Shown here: positions 12,338 to 22,699 of the stretch, in pieces
Layout of the letters: each line of letters begins with the position of its first letter
Numbering within the stretch: position 1 is the first letter of the stretch
NCBI GenBank assembly: GCA_038503035.1
Contig: JAVSML010019013.1
Span: 1 to 64,000 of the forward strand
Direction: 5' to 3'
DNA length: 64,000 nt
From: Crocodylus rhombifer
Lineage: Eukaryota; Chordata; Crocodylia; Crocodylidae
Notes under the pieces: model-generated
What the model saw: the letters and a program-made list of their open reading frames with translations, nothing else
What the model was told of the DNA's origin: nothing
The model's database searches: none
Translations under genes and position numbers: made by a program

Positions 12338-12375
12338 ATGTTGGAATAAGTGATGAGGAAAAACACTCAACAGAA
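12338..12375 (+). CDS. UNKL: UNKL candidate alternative exon (mutually exclusive with 12670-12752)
   Basis: This 38-bp block has a strong pyrimidine tract and TTTAACAG acceptor and a GTATGT donor. Joined to the one base carried from exon 3183-3267 it reads NVGISDEEKHSTE with no stop and ends in phase 0, so it can splice straight into exon 27652-27840. The acidic stretch following the CCCH finger resembles the corresponding part of the paralogue UNK. Splicing it to the exon at 12670 would instead shift the frame and give a TAG at the third codon. It could be a chance cryptic exon, because it is short and no transcript is available. The compatible phases and good splice sites are what support it. 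Confidence 0.5.
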
Positions 12376-12669
12376 GTATGTCTGGTATTGCATTTGTTAG
12401 GTGCCACAGATGCAGAAAAAATGAATTACATTATTGTCATGTTAACATTTATAATATTTTAAAAAACAAAGATTTTATTTCTGTGGTTCAGTGTTTCCAT
12501 GTAAGACGTGCTATGTTTGGTATTGCGTATGTAATTCTTAAATTCACACCGCTAAATACCAAATCTGTGTGTAATTTGTTGGGGATTCCTTCAACAGAGG
12601 ACACCATGAATGTAGTCATACTGCAAACTGGTTGTCATTCAAAGCCAGGCGCTCACCTGTTTTCAGCAG

Positions 12670-12752
12670 ACAGCATAGGAATTGCAAATGAATGGAGCAG
12701 CAGTCTTAACTCTACAAACAGCATTACAAATAACAATGGGCAATCTGGAAAT
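12670..12752 (+). CDS. UNKL: UNKL linker exon after the CCCH finger
   Basis: The acceptor is the second of two adjacent AGs in TTTTCAGCAG, ending at 12669, and the donor GTAAGT starts at 12753. With the single base carried over from exon 3183-3267 it reads NSIGIANEWSSSLNST and continues to NNNGQSGN, ending in phase 0. The segment follows the zinc-finger exon directly and fits the known UNKL segment containing a conserved NEW tripeptide. It is polar, Ser/Asn-rich and probably disordered. If the first of the two AGs (ending 12666) were used, three more bases would be included and the frame would be kept, adding one codon. The exon covers residues 29-56 of the visible 510-residue fragment. Confidence 0.85.
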
Positions 12753-13590
12753 GTAAGTGTAAATAATTCTGGAAAAAGTTAATAATGATCATTGTGCAAA
12801 TATATAATTGTTTATTTTATTTATCAAAGATCTATTTTGACTGTTTGCATACTACAACCAAGAAGAAACAATTTTCCTATACATTGAAAGGTAGTAGAAA
12901 TCAATGAAGCCAATAGAAATCCTAGAAGCCAATAATCAAGGTTTTAAACTGGTTCTAAACAAATATTGCAATGTTTGCACTGTCTACTAGATTTAATCTT
13001 GTATTCTAGCTGTGTTTTCTCTCCTCTTTCTCTTCTGTAGATGCGATAGGATGCCTGGAGATACTCAAAAAATATGTTAATAAGGGTTACAAGTACCTTA
13101 ATAAAAGTACTTTAATCAGTGTACCCCCAAACTTGTCAAACAATCTTAAAACAACATAAATTGCTACACTGATTTTTTTTTTTTTTTTTTAAAGGAAGAA
13201 GCTCTACTCCAGGCCTTTTCTCTCTGTTAAAAGGAAAACTAGATAGGAATTAGAAAGCACTGCACTATACTTAAAAAAAACCTCACTGAAACGAACAAAA
13301 ATCTAATCCCTCTCAAGTTTATCATCCCTGTTATTGCATGTAAGAGGCTCTCAGAAATTATAAAAATAGTTAAAATTACTTTATTCTCTCAAACTAAGTT
13401 GGACATTAAAAACGAGAAGGGATTGATTAGAACTTTTTATTCTCTACCTGTTAGTCTTGTTTGGAAATTCTGCCTTTCAGTGAGATTCATGTTGAAGTTG
13501 TTTGAAAAAGGACGTGCGGTATTTCTTTCTGGCCTTTTTTTGATGTGATACTTTCTGGCTTCAAATATAGCTTGAGAGTATTATGCAGCT

Positions 13591-14163
13591 CAGGGCTGTC
13601 CAGCTAATCGGCAGTGAGCACCCAGATGCACTGCAGGCTGTAGACCAGGGCGCAGGGCGCTGCATGCTATGCAGGACACTTGCCACATGGACATCCCCTC
13701 CCTCTGCTGTGTAGACAGCTTAGCTTCTATTCTGCTGTGCATCTAGCTTCACCTGCTCCTGGCTGGGCACACCACATAGGCATCTCTCCCCTCTGCTGCT
13801 GCATGCAGTACAGGCAGGCCAGCCCCCTGTCTTGCGCGCCCAAGTAAGTAGCCTGCCCCCTTCCTCCTTTACGTGCAGCACAGGCACTCCTTGCTTTGTA
13901 AGCCACTCTGGCAGCTCCCCTGTCTGCTGCTGCATGCATCATAGGCAGTCCGATAGCCCAGTCCTCTCTTGCTATACCGTCCCACCCTCAAGAGTAGGGG
14001 CAGGAAGTGGAAGCTTGAAAGGGAGGGGGAGTTTGGAGACCCTGGTCACTGCTGCACTGGAAACAGTGAGGGGAGTGGTGGCTGGGTGGTAGCCCACAAG
14101 TCGCATGTTAGTCCTTTGCAGGCTGCATGTGGCCTGTGAGCCAACGACTGGACAGTCCTACTG
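13591..14163. mobile_element. hAT-like non-autonomous DNA transposon
   Basis: Left end CAGGGCTGTCCAGC; right end reverse-complemented is CAGTAGGACTGTCCAG, so the GGCTGTCCAG core pairs. Next to the right end is the phrase GGCTGCATGTGGCCTGTGAG, typical of hAT elements with CAGGGCTGTCCAA ends. Target-site duplication is not clear (a 7/8 match GCAGCTCA/GTAGCTCA exists two bases inside the expected place). The 573-bp interior is GC-rich with C/T-rich tandem words. Confidence 0.65.
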
Positions 14164-15094
14164 TAGCTCACAAGTACTTGTATAGTTAGTTATTGTTAGA
14201 AATTTAATTCCCAGATTGTCAACAGTTTATAGTTATAAGGTATAAATAGGAAGCACATAAAGGGTACATATTTAAAGTATTGTTTGTTTAATAGAAAATA
14301 ATCTGGTAGTGCATTTATTAAAATCCCTGAGCCTCTCTTTGATGCAAGTTATGTGGCTGCGTTTTTACACTAACACTACAGGTGTCTTTGTAGCTGTCTC
14401 TGTTGTTCCTTAGTTGTCTGGTCTGAAGTCTGCTGCCACAGCCTCTCGGGGGACAATTAGGGGCCTACCCCACTCTGTCTTCAGAACTGGGTTCTATTGC
14501 TGCTTAAGGACTGAGTCCCCGTGAACTCTTTTGCTGAGTTCAATTTCTTGGTGTGGAGGCTTTCAAAAGTGACCCATTGAGAGTCACCTCCTCTTTTGGA
14601 AGTTTCTGAATTTGCTCTTACTACTAAGTGATTGTACAAGGTTACCAACACGAGTCTCATGGCTCATCTGCCCGTCTTCCATCGCATGTCCACTGGCACT
14701 ACTTGTTCTGTTGTTGAAGAACTAATTTTCAGCAATTATCTCCATCCTTCCCATTTTTGTACTTATTAATTTATTACCATTTATCTCACTTTGTGCTACT
14801 TGCCGCTTTCATTTTTCTCTATTGTACTTATCTCTTCTGAGTATTCAGATCTTGCTCAGTCTTCTGAGTATTCGGATCTTGCTTTGTCCCCTACTGCTCC
14901 CTCTGCTGCTTTATCCCTTTTACTTTTCTCACTTCTGCTTCCTGAGTGCTGGTGCCTCCTTTCTCTCACCACCTCCTGTCCAAATCAAAATAATCCATTT
15001 TATTTCAGGTATGTGTTCTCATCCCTTTTTTTGGGCTTGAGGCACCCCTCCATAACTTCAGGGAATTGAGTAGTACCGAATATCAAAATTAATA

Positions 15095-15900
15095 TATATA
15101 ATACACTGTTTACCAAAAATTAGTGGTGAGATTCTGGAGAACATTGAGTATTTCCTGTATCTGGGAAGCCATCTTGTAAGAAGGCTGACATCAGTAAAGA
15201 AATCCAACATCACCTCAAATGTGCAAGTTCAGCCTTTGGATGCCTGAGGAAATAGGTGTTTGATGATCGCGGCACTGGATCCAAAACCAAGCTCATGTTT
15301 TATCAAGCTGTTGTGATACTCACTTTACTGCACAGAGCTGAGAATTGGACAATGTACAGGAGACCCCTCAAATCATTGGAAAAGTTCATCAACATTGCCT
15401 GTGGAAGATCCTTCAAATCCAGTGGGAAGATAAATGCACCAACTTTAGCATCCTCTCGCAAGCAAACGCCATGAGCATTGAGCATCCAACATCAACCTTG
15501 CTGGGCCAACTACATCATCCTGATGTCTGATTCCAGACTCCCAAAGCAAGTTTTATTCTCCCAGCTCAGTCAGGATGTGGAGGAGGAGAGCAGATAAAGT
15601 GCTTCAAGGACACCCTTAAGGCCAACCTAAAGAAAATGCAACATTGGCACTAATTTGTTGAGGACTTATTGCCCAGAATCACCCCAAATGGAGGAAGAAT
15701 CTTTTGCAAGGATCTCAGTACTTTGAAGCCTCCCAATGACAAAAGGAGACAGAAGAGTGAGAGTGGCAAAAACAGTGCATCATGGACTATCCATCCCACA
15801 TGAAAACATGTGCTCAAGTTGCGGTGGAGTCTGTCAATCCCAGACTTGCCTTATCAGCCATCTTCGGACTTGCAGATAAGACCATCGTGGAAGGCAATAA
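15095..15900 (+). mobile_element. Non-CR1 LINE, C-terminal fragment of reverse transcriptase ORF (pseudogene)
   Basis: Broken + strand frames spell the usual tail of an L2/RTE-type pol: YLGSHLV.RLTSV..EI at 15160-15220, then SAFGCLRK, LMFYQAVVILTLLHRAENWT (15293-15352), MYRRPLKSLEKF, SIEHPT..LLGQLHH. The order (YLGS, tandem A-F-L motif, LLY-x-E-x-W, L-x-x-F) fits the region after the RT thumb. Several stops and frameshifts make it non-functional. The exact clade cannot be set by eye. Confidence 0.6.
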
Positions 15901-16021
15901 TTTTTGGCTGCGAGGGATTGCCAGAGAATATTACAGGGTTTGCTTACTTGCAGAAGGGCTGGGCATGGGGAGTGGAGGATTATTCAGGCAGGGACAAGCC
16001 TGAGTCTATGTTTATCTACTT

Positions 16022-16057
16022 AGCTTACCTGTCCTGGCACCCTGGTTGAGAACCACT
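16022..16057. mobile_element. hAT-like right terminus fragment
   Basis: CACCCTGGTTGAGAACCACTG, read in reverse, is the CAGTGGTTCTCAACC terminus of a hAT element. A left partner is not found in the preceding few hundred bases, so the element is truncated or too diverged. Confidence 0.5.
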
Positions 16058-16177
16058 GTTAGACACTTTCTTCCTCTTGGATGCTGCTCTTCCTTGGCTA
16101 CATCGCCTAAACCCTGTATAACCAGCTCGGTAGCTCAGTTTACTCTGTAGCACTTTACTTGACATTGTCATTCTTTT

Positions 16178-16300
16178 TTTCATAGTTTCATAGTAGGGTC
16201 GGAAGGGACCTGAGCGGATCATCATGCTCATAGCACCTGCCTTGCTGCCCCCTGATCATGCAAGTGGCCCTCCTCTGGACCCTCTCAATGCTTTTTCTCA
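16178..16300 (-). mobile_element. CR1 3' end with internal deletion (antisense)
   Basis: The reverse complement ends in GGTCCCTTCCGACCCTACTA and TGAAACTATG, the 3' terminus of the young CR1 family in this window. It is preceded by the GAGAGGGTCCAGAGGAGGGC segment, which lies hundreds of bases farther upstream in a full element, so the middle is deleted. The 3' tip could alternatively belong to the large antisense CR1 that resumes at 16892. Confidence 0.7.
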
Positions 16301-16890
16301 AGCAAATCCTGGGACGTTCTCAAACAAACCCCGATGTTATTCTCCCGTCGTACTCGGCCTTGGTGAGGCCACAGCTGGAGTACTGCATCCCGTTTTGGGC
16401 TCCACAATTCAAAAAGGATGTGGAGAAGCTTGAGCGGGTGCAGAGGAGAGCCATGTGCATGATCAGAAGTCAGGAAGACAGACCTTATGATGAGAGGCTG
16501 AGAGCCAAGGGACTCTTCAGCCTAACAAAGCACAGGCTCAGGTGTGATCTGGTGGCCACGTATAAGTTTATCGGGGTGCTCATCAGGATCTAGGGGAATG
16601 TCTGTTCCCCAGAGTGCCCCAAGGGATGACAAGATCAAACGGTCACAAACTCCGCCGCAACCAATTCAGGCTGGACAAAAGGAAGAACTTCTTTACTGTC
16701 CGAGCCCCGAGGGTTTGGAATAGACTGCCACTGAAGGCGGTTCAAGCACCCACTTTGAATGTCTTCAAAACGCACTTGGATGCTTATCTTGCTGAGATCC
16801 TATGATCCCTGCTGACTTCCTCCCCCTGGGGCAGGGGGCTGGACTCAATGATCCTCCAGGGTGCCTTCCAGCTCGAATGTCTATAAAATC
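16301..16890 (+). mobile_element. CR1 LINE, 5'-truncated, sense, nested
   Basis: Frames at 16258-16593 and 16614-16805 encode the C-terminus of CR1 pol: [37 protein letters not shown], then SLTKHRLRCDLVATYKF and NQFRLDKRKNFFTVRAPRVW. The element ends near GGGTGCCTTCCAGCTCGAAT. One frameshift separates the two frames near 16593. It is a different CR1 subfamily from its neighbours, and sits between two antisense CR1 pieces. Confidence 0.85.
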
Positions 16891-16891
16891 A

Positions 16892-18457
16892 AGTCCATGG
16901 GCAGGAAAGAGTACTGGGGTCAAATGACCCTGGCTAGGTGATTATCTAGCCTCCTTTTGAAGATCCCCAGGGTAAGAGTGAGCACCACCTCCCTTGGAAG
17001 TTGGTTCCAGATCCTAGCTGCCCTGACCATGAAGTAGTGCCTCCTGATACCTACCTATCTACTCAGTCAACTTATGGCCATTATTCCTCATTACTCCTGG
17101 TAGTGTTTGGGGGAACAGGGACTCTCCCATGGCCTGCTGGTTCCCTTGGCCGGTTTGTAGATGGCTACCAGATCCCCTCTCAGCCCCCTCTTGTGGAGGC
17201 TGAACAGGTTCAGGTCCTGTAGCCTCTACTCGTAGGGCCTGCCCTGCTGCCCTGATCATGCGAGTGGCCTCCTCTGGACCCTCTCCATGCTGTCCACATC
17301 CCTCTTGAAGTGCGGCACCCAGAACTGGACGTAGTACTCCAGCTGCGGCCTGACCAGTGTCGCACAGAGGGAGAGGATCACCTCCTTGGACCTGCTCGTG
17401 ATGCAGCTGTGGATGCATGACAAGGTGCAGTTGGCCTTCCTGACCGCGTCCCCCACGTTGGCGGCCCATGTTCATCTGCCCACCCCTATAACCTGTCTAG
17501 TTCTAGTTGCAGCCTGTCCCTCTCCTCCAGTGTGTCCACTTCTCCCCACATCTTAGCGTCATCCGCGAACTTGAACAAGGTGCTTTTCACGCCCTTGTCC
17601 AAGTCGCTGATGAAGATGTTGAACGGTGCAGGCCCGAGGACCGAGCCCTGGGGGACCCCACTGCCCACATCCCTCCAGATCGAAAAAGACCCGTCTGCCA
17701 CCACTCTCTGGGTGTGGCCCTCCAGCCAATTTGCGACCCATCTGACCGTGTAGGCATCGACACCACAGTCGCCTAATTTTTTAACGAGAACGGGGTGAGA
17801 GACAGTGTCGAAGGCCTTCCTAAAGTCCAGAAAGACTACGTCCGCCGCGACCCCTGCATCCAAGGATTTTGTGACCTGGTCCTAGAAGGCCACCAGGTTG
17901 GTCTGACGGGACCTGCCTCTAATAAACCCATGTTGGTTGCCCCTAAACATGATCTCCCCTGCTGGTCCCTCACAGATGTGGTCCTGGATAATTTTCTCAA
18001 AGAGCTTCCCCAGGACTGAGGTAAGACTAATGGACCTATAGTTTCCTGCACCCTCCTTCCTCCCTCCTTTGAAAATGGGGACAACGTTGGCCCTTTTCCA
18101 GTCCTCTGGCACCTCACCAGAGCACCACGAGTGCTCGTAAAGCTGTGCCAGGGGTCCCACAATGACCTCTGCTAGTTCCCTCAGCACTGTGGGGTGGAGA
18201 GCATGTGGACCTGCTGATTTGAACACGTCTAGCCCCACCAGAAGTTCTCTGACTAGGTCCTCACTGACCTTGGGCCTGGCAGTGTCTCCCCTGGGTCCGT
18301 CAGGGATCCCAGTTGGGGGGATGCCCTGGTCCCTGCTCAAAAAGATGGAGGTAAAGAAATTGTTAAGTAGGTTAGCTTTGTCATCTGGTGTGACCACTAG
18401 ATTTCCTAGCGTATCCTGCAGAGGCCCTACGTTATCCAGTACCTTCTTTTTACCCCG

Positions 18458-18494
<37 letters not shown>

Positions 18495-19080
18495 ACTTCT
18501 TGTTATCTTTGATCTGGGTTGCTAGTCCTAGTTCCATCTCTGCCTTAGCCTTTCTAACAGCCCCCCTATGGTCTTGAGCAACGGAGTTATAATCCTCCTT
18601 GGTGATGACCCCTCCCTTCCATTGGGTGTATGCCTCCTTTTTAGCTTTGAGATGTTCCTGGATGCTTTTGGTGAGCCGTGGGGACTTTTGAGCACTCTTG
18701 GCCCCTTTGCTCCGCGTTGGGACTGTCACCCTTTGGGCTTGGAGGATCATCTCCTTAAGGAATGACCACTCTTCCTGGACTCCCAACTCCCCTCCCCTCT
18801 GGGACCTCAGTGCCTCCCCAACTAGTCTCCTTACCTCATTGAAACCCACCCTCCTGAAGTCTAGGGCTGTTGTCTTGCTGCAGGCCTTTGACACCCTGCA
18901 CTGAATGGTGAATTCCAGCGGGTGATGATCGCTTTTGCCCAAGTGGTCGAGAACCCGCAGTCCACTCACCAGGTTGTCGCCCGTGGCCAGGACCAGATCC
19001 AACAAGGCATTTCTCCCTACATCCACTATTTTAAATACTACAGATTCTTCCTCCTGCATCTCAGATATTGCTTAGCCCAA
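16892..19080 (-). mobile_element. CR1 LINE, antisense, endonuclease C-terminus to 3' region
   Basis: Minus-strand frames encode, from the right: the end of the APE-type endonuclease with the SDHHPLEF motif (19059-18427), the N-terminal RT region with SAGPHALHPTVLRELAEVI and WKRANVVPIFK (18397-17882), and the RT core with FLDFRKAFDTVSHPVL, GVPQGSVLGP and the catalytic FADDAKM (17863-17486), then the thumb. Frameshifts, a stop at the AF junction, and a 29-base A run (18465-18493) break it. It is 5'-truncated near 19080 and lacks its 3' tip at 16892. Confidence 0.92.
18465..18493. repeat. A29 homopolymer inside CR1
   Basis: An uninterrupted run of 29 A on the + strand lies inside the antisense CR1, where related copies have no such run. 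It encodes poly-Phe if read on the element's own strand. It could be an expanded slippage tract or an assembly or sequencing artefact. Confidence 0.9.
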
Positions 19081-20289
19081 TCCATATTGCTGACGTTGGG
19101 TCTGGCATATCCTTCCCCTTAACATCTTCCGGTACCCTTTTCGCGTCTTTTACTTATAGCTCCTTACCTCACAGTAGCTTCCATTTACCTACTGCGTTCC
19201 ACTCAAAATTCTCCATTTTCAGCTTCAGAGCTGCTCATTTTGCTTCCCTGATGTACATCCTGTGTCTCAGCTTTCCATTCCCCTGTTTTTGCTGTATAAT
19301 TCTGCCAGCTAGGCATACACTGGCACATTTTAGGTGATCTTCTATTCATGATTGTTTTTTCATATAACCCCAAGACTTAGTGCACCATGTAGCCACATTC
19401 AATTCCTTCAAATATTTCCTCAAGATTACTGCTTTCAGTTAACTTTTTCCAGTGTTCAGAAATACTTTTGGAAGAACCTAATTTATTTATAACAAAATGT
19501 ATCTTGTCATTTTGAGGTTTAACCTTGGTATCTCCTGTATATCCACCTCCATTAGTGGGTTATTTCTTGCTGCAGTGTGTCTCACTTAAAAGGTGGCACG
19601 TGATAGGGGCATAGCATGGTTGTGATATACCATGTGGTTCGATAATAACTTAACAATAAGTTATAACAGAGAGAGACTTTTTTTTTTAAGATAAGATAAA
19701 AAATTAATAAATTGCATATTAAAACTATAAGCACTTTCTTTTAGATTTTTTAATTTAAGCTTCCCTTGAAATACCATATCCTAAATGTTGAAGAATGTAG
19801 TTTCTTCATGGAAGCCCTCACACACGAATTGGGTTCTAGTTTAAACAGAGCAAACAAACAATTTAATATTCTACCTGCAGAAGCTGATCTGTTTTAAAAA
19901 AAAGACATGCCTTTGTTAGACCAGATCTGCTTACTCAGCACTGAAAGAAAAAAACAACACAAAACCAACCAGGTTGAGAAAAAGAATGGAGGAAAAACTA
20001 TTTGCTGTTTAGCTAAGGAAAAGAGAAAGGTTAATTAGATTTGCACTATTTCTCCCTTTTTATATATTAGCCTAGCTAGCAGTTTTTCAGCTTGCATTTT
20101 ACAATTAATTTCCTAATTATTCTTAAAAGAAAAATTAGATGAGAGAAAAAAAGACAAAGAGAATCACATATATGAATGTTGCCAGGAGGCATCAATGCAG
20201 CATTTTCAAAAATTGTACCATTACATCCAGTAACTTTACTTGGGGCACAGGTTGGGAACCAGTTTCTTTAAATGCCCTCTGCTTTTGGA

Positions 20290-21611
20290 CTCTGCCTCCA
20301 GAATGCCTCTTTGAGAAAATTATTGAGAGGCTGTCAGGGGAGTGTATGCTTAGGGGCAACCAACATGGGTTTCTTAGAGGCAGGTCCCGTCAGACCAACC
20401 TGGTGGCCTTCTAGGACCAGGTCACAAAATCCTTGGATGCAGGGGTCGCGGTGGACGTAGTCTTTCTGGACTTTAGGAAGGCCTTCGACACTGTCTCTCA
20501 CCCCGTTCTCGTTAAAAAATTAGGCGACTGTGGTGTCGATGCCTACACGGTCAGATGGGTCGCAAATTGGCTGGAGGGCCACACCCAGAGAGTGGTGGCG
20601 GACGGGTCTTTTTTGATCTGGAGGGATGTGGGCAGTGGGGTCCCCCAGGGCTCGGTCCTCGGGCCTGCACCGTTCAGCATCTTCATCAGCGACTTGGACA
20701 AGGGCGTGAAAAGCACCTTGTTCAAGTTCGCGGATGACGCTAAGATGTGGGGAGAAGTGGGCATGCTAGAAGGGAGGGACAGGCTGCAATTGGATCTGGA
20801 CAAATTACAGGTGTGGGCAGATAAGAATAAGATGGGATTCAATACTGACAAGTACAGGGTACTGCACCTATGGAGGAAGAACCAGCAGCCTACCTCCAGG
20901 CTGGGGAACTCCCTTCTAGTCAGCACAGAGGCAGAAAAGGATCCTGGAGTCATTAGAACTCCAAGATGAACATGGGCCGCCAATGTGGGGTAGCAGTCAG
21001 GAACGCTAACTGCACCTTGGCATGCATCCACAGCTACAGCACAAGCAGGTCCAAGGAGGTGATCCTCCCCCTCTATGCGGCACTGGTCAGGCCGCAGCTG
21101 GAGTACTACGTCTGGTTCTGGGCGCCGCACTTCAGGAGGGATGTGGACAGCATGGAGAGGGTCCAGAGGAGGCCACTCATGATCAGGGGCAGCAGGGCAG
21201 GCCCTATGAGGAGAGGCTGAGGGACCTGAACCTGTTCAGCCTCCATAAGAGAAGGCTGAGGGGGGATCTAGTGGCTGTCTATAAACTGGCCCAGGGGACC
21301 AGCAGGCAGTGGGAAAGTCTGTGTTCCCCTGAGCGCTACCGGGAGTAATGAGGAATAACGGCCATAAGATGACTGAGAGTAGATTCAGGCTAGATATCAG
21401 GAGCCACTACTTCACGGTCAGGGCGGCTAGGATCTGGAACCAACTTCCAAGAGAGGTGGTACTCACTTCTACCCTGGGGGTCTTCAGAAGGAAGCTAGAT
21501 GAACATCTTGCCAGGGTCCTTTAACCCCAGTACTCTTTCCTGCCCATGGCAGGGGGTCGGACTTGATGATCTGTTGAGGTCGCTTCCGACCCGACCAACT
21601 ATGAAACTATG
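20290..21611 (+). mobile_element. CR1 LINE, 5'-truncated, sense, RT core to 3' end
   Basis: Begins within the RT domain (LFEKIIERLSGECMLRGNQH near 20310). The frame 20433-20969 holds FLDFRKAFDTVSHPVL, GVPQGSVLGPAPFSIFISD and FADDAKMW. Thumb sequence follows in other frames (20966-21348), and the 3' end ACTATGAAACTATG is at about 21598-21611. The RT core differs from that of the antisense CR1 at 17486-17863 at 8 of 125 residues, so both belong to one young family. Truncation and frameshifts make it inactive. Confidence 0.92.
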
Positions 21612-21999
21612 TGGCTGGAGTGTTGTGGTCAAAGTTGTAACTGGCAAATACTGCTCCCTGGGCTGTGGTGGTGCATGGTGCGGGAGGAGAGGCCAGAGGT
21701 TTGTTGTTGTGGGCAGGATATCACCTCTTTTTCTCTTGCCAAGCATGGTGATGTTGAGCAGCCATTTAAACACAAGTGGCAAAAAGGAGGCTACCTGGCT
21801 CAGCAGGTGAGCCTGTGGCTGCTACTCCTATGTTGTTCACTTGTGCTGCTGCTGTGCCTTCCCTGCTTATGTTTTTGGCCCCAGGGTCCAGAAATCCTGA
21901 GTAGGTGCACAAGGGAATTCTTATTCCCATTCACATTTTGCTAATGAAAATCTATCTATTTTGGGTGCTTACAATTCAAAACGATACTCATAAGTTGGA

Positions 22000-22432
22000 G
22001 TTCAGAGAAGAGCTCCAAGAATGATTGCAGGATTGCAAAGAATCTCTAAATGAAAGATTCCAGAGCTTAATTGATTTGGTTTATCAAAAAAGATCGTCAG
22101 GAGGGGACTTGATCAGTCTGTACATACTTACATGGGGAACAGACAAATGATGAGAGGGCTTTTTAATTTATCAAGCAAAGGTTATATTACAAGATTTCAT
22201 TACTGGAAGTTGAAGCTATACACAGGTGAACTCACAATAAGACGTATATTTTTGACACCATGAGATGATTACCCAGTGGTTTTGGTAGATTTTCTGTTAC
22301 TGGAAGTGTTTTATATATATTTCCACTTCAAGTGCAATAACTATAGCTAAATTAGGGTACAATTTTTATTTATTCAGGGGAACTCTGTGGCCTGTGTTAT
22401 GCAGGAAGTTGGACTAGATGATCAGAAATAAA
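22000..22432 (+). mobile_element. Old CR1/L3-like LINE 3' fragment
   Basis: Much-diverged sense sequence: AGAGAAGAGCTCCAAGAATG, then GGAGGGGACTTGATCAGTCT, and the 3' block GGAAGTTGGACTAGATGATC at about 22408-22427. Order and spacing match the final 430 bp of a CR1-clade element. Older than the 20290-21611 copy. Confidence 0.6.
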
Positions 22433-22699
22433 AATGTTACCAGAAAATGAAATTATTTTAGGTACAATTCCTTCAAGAAGGAATGTACGTTGGTATGTTT
22501 ATAGATGAATGTCACATGAGCAAAAGTTGTATGTAAGAAAAGGAGGTTCCCGCTTCTGGTCTTCAGTCTAGTTGTAATTTATTATTTTAATCTTCTATAT
22601 AATAATTGCTATGAGAGTGGATAAGAAATTCTGAATAATGCAGATTTTGTCTTAGAGACTCAAGTTGTGAACCTTCAGGCTCCTACAGTCTAACACATT

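Larger units (their letters stand above)
3268..12669 (+). other. UNKL: UNKL intron (9.4 kb) with DIRS-like and hAT sequence
   Basis: This intron contains a degenerate DIRS-like remnant (about 4480-6730), a recent 128-bp duplication (4501 and 7712), a palindrome at 5541-5649, a complete hAT MITE at 8518-9070, a motif-rich repeat at 10220-11010, and the candidate alternative exon at 12338. Many short open frames exist (for example 3517-3938, 7014-7404 and 8071-8391), but none has splice context or homology. The stretch 11010-12337 is AT-rich and unique to my eye. Confidence 0.6.

Noticed and set aside
12378..12782. Open frame of 134 codons
   Set aside because: It starts in the intron between the two candidate exons and runs through exon 12670-12752 past its donor. 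Only the exon portion is real coding sequence.
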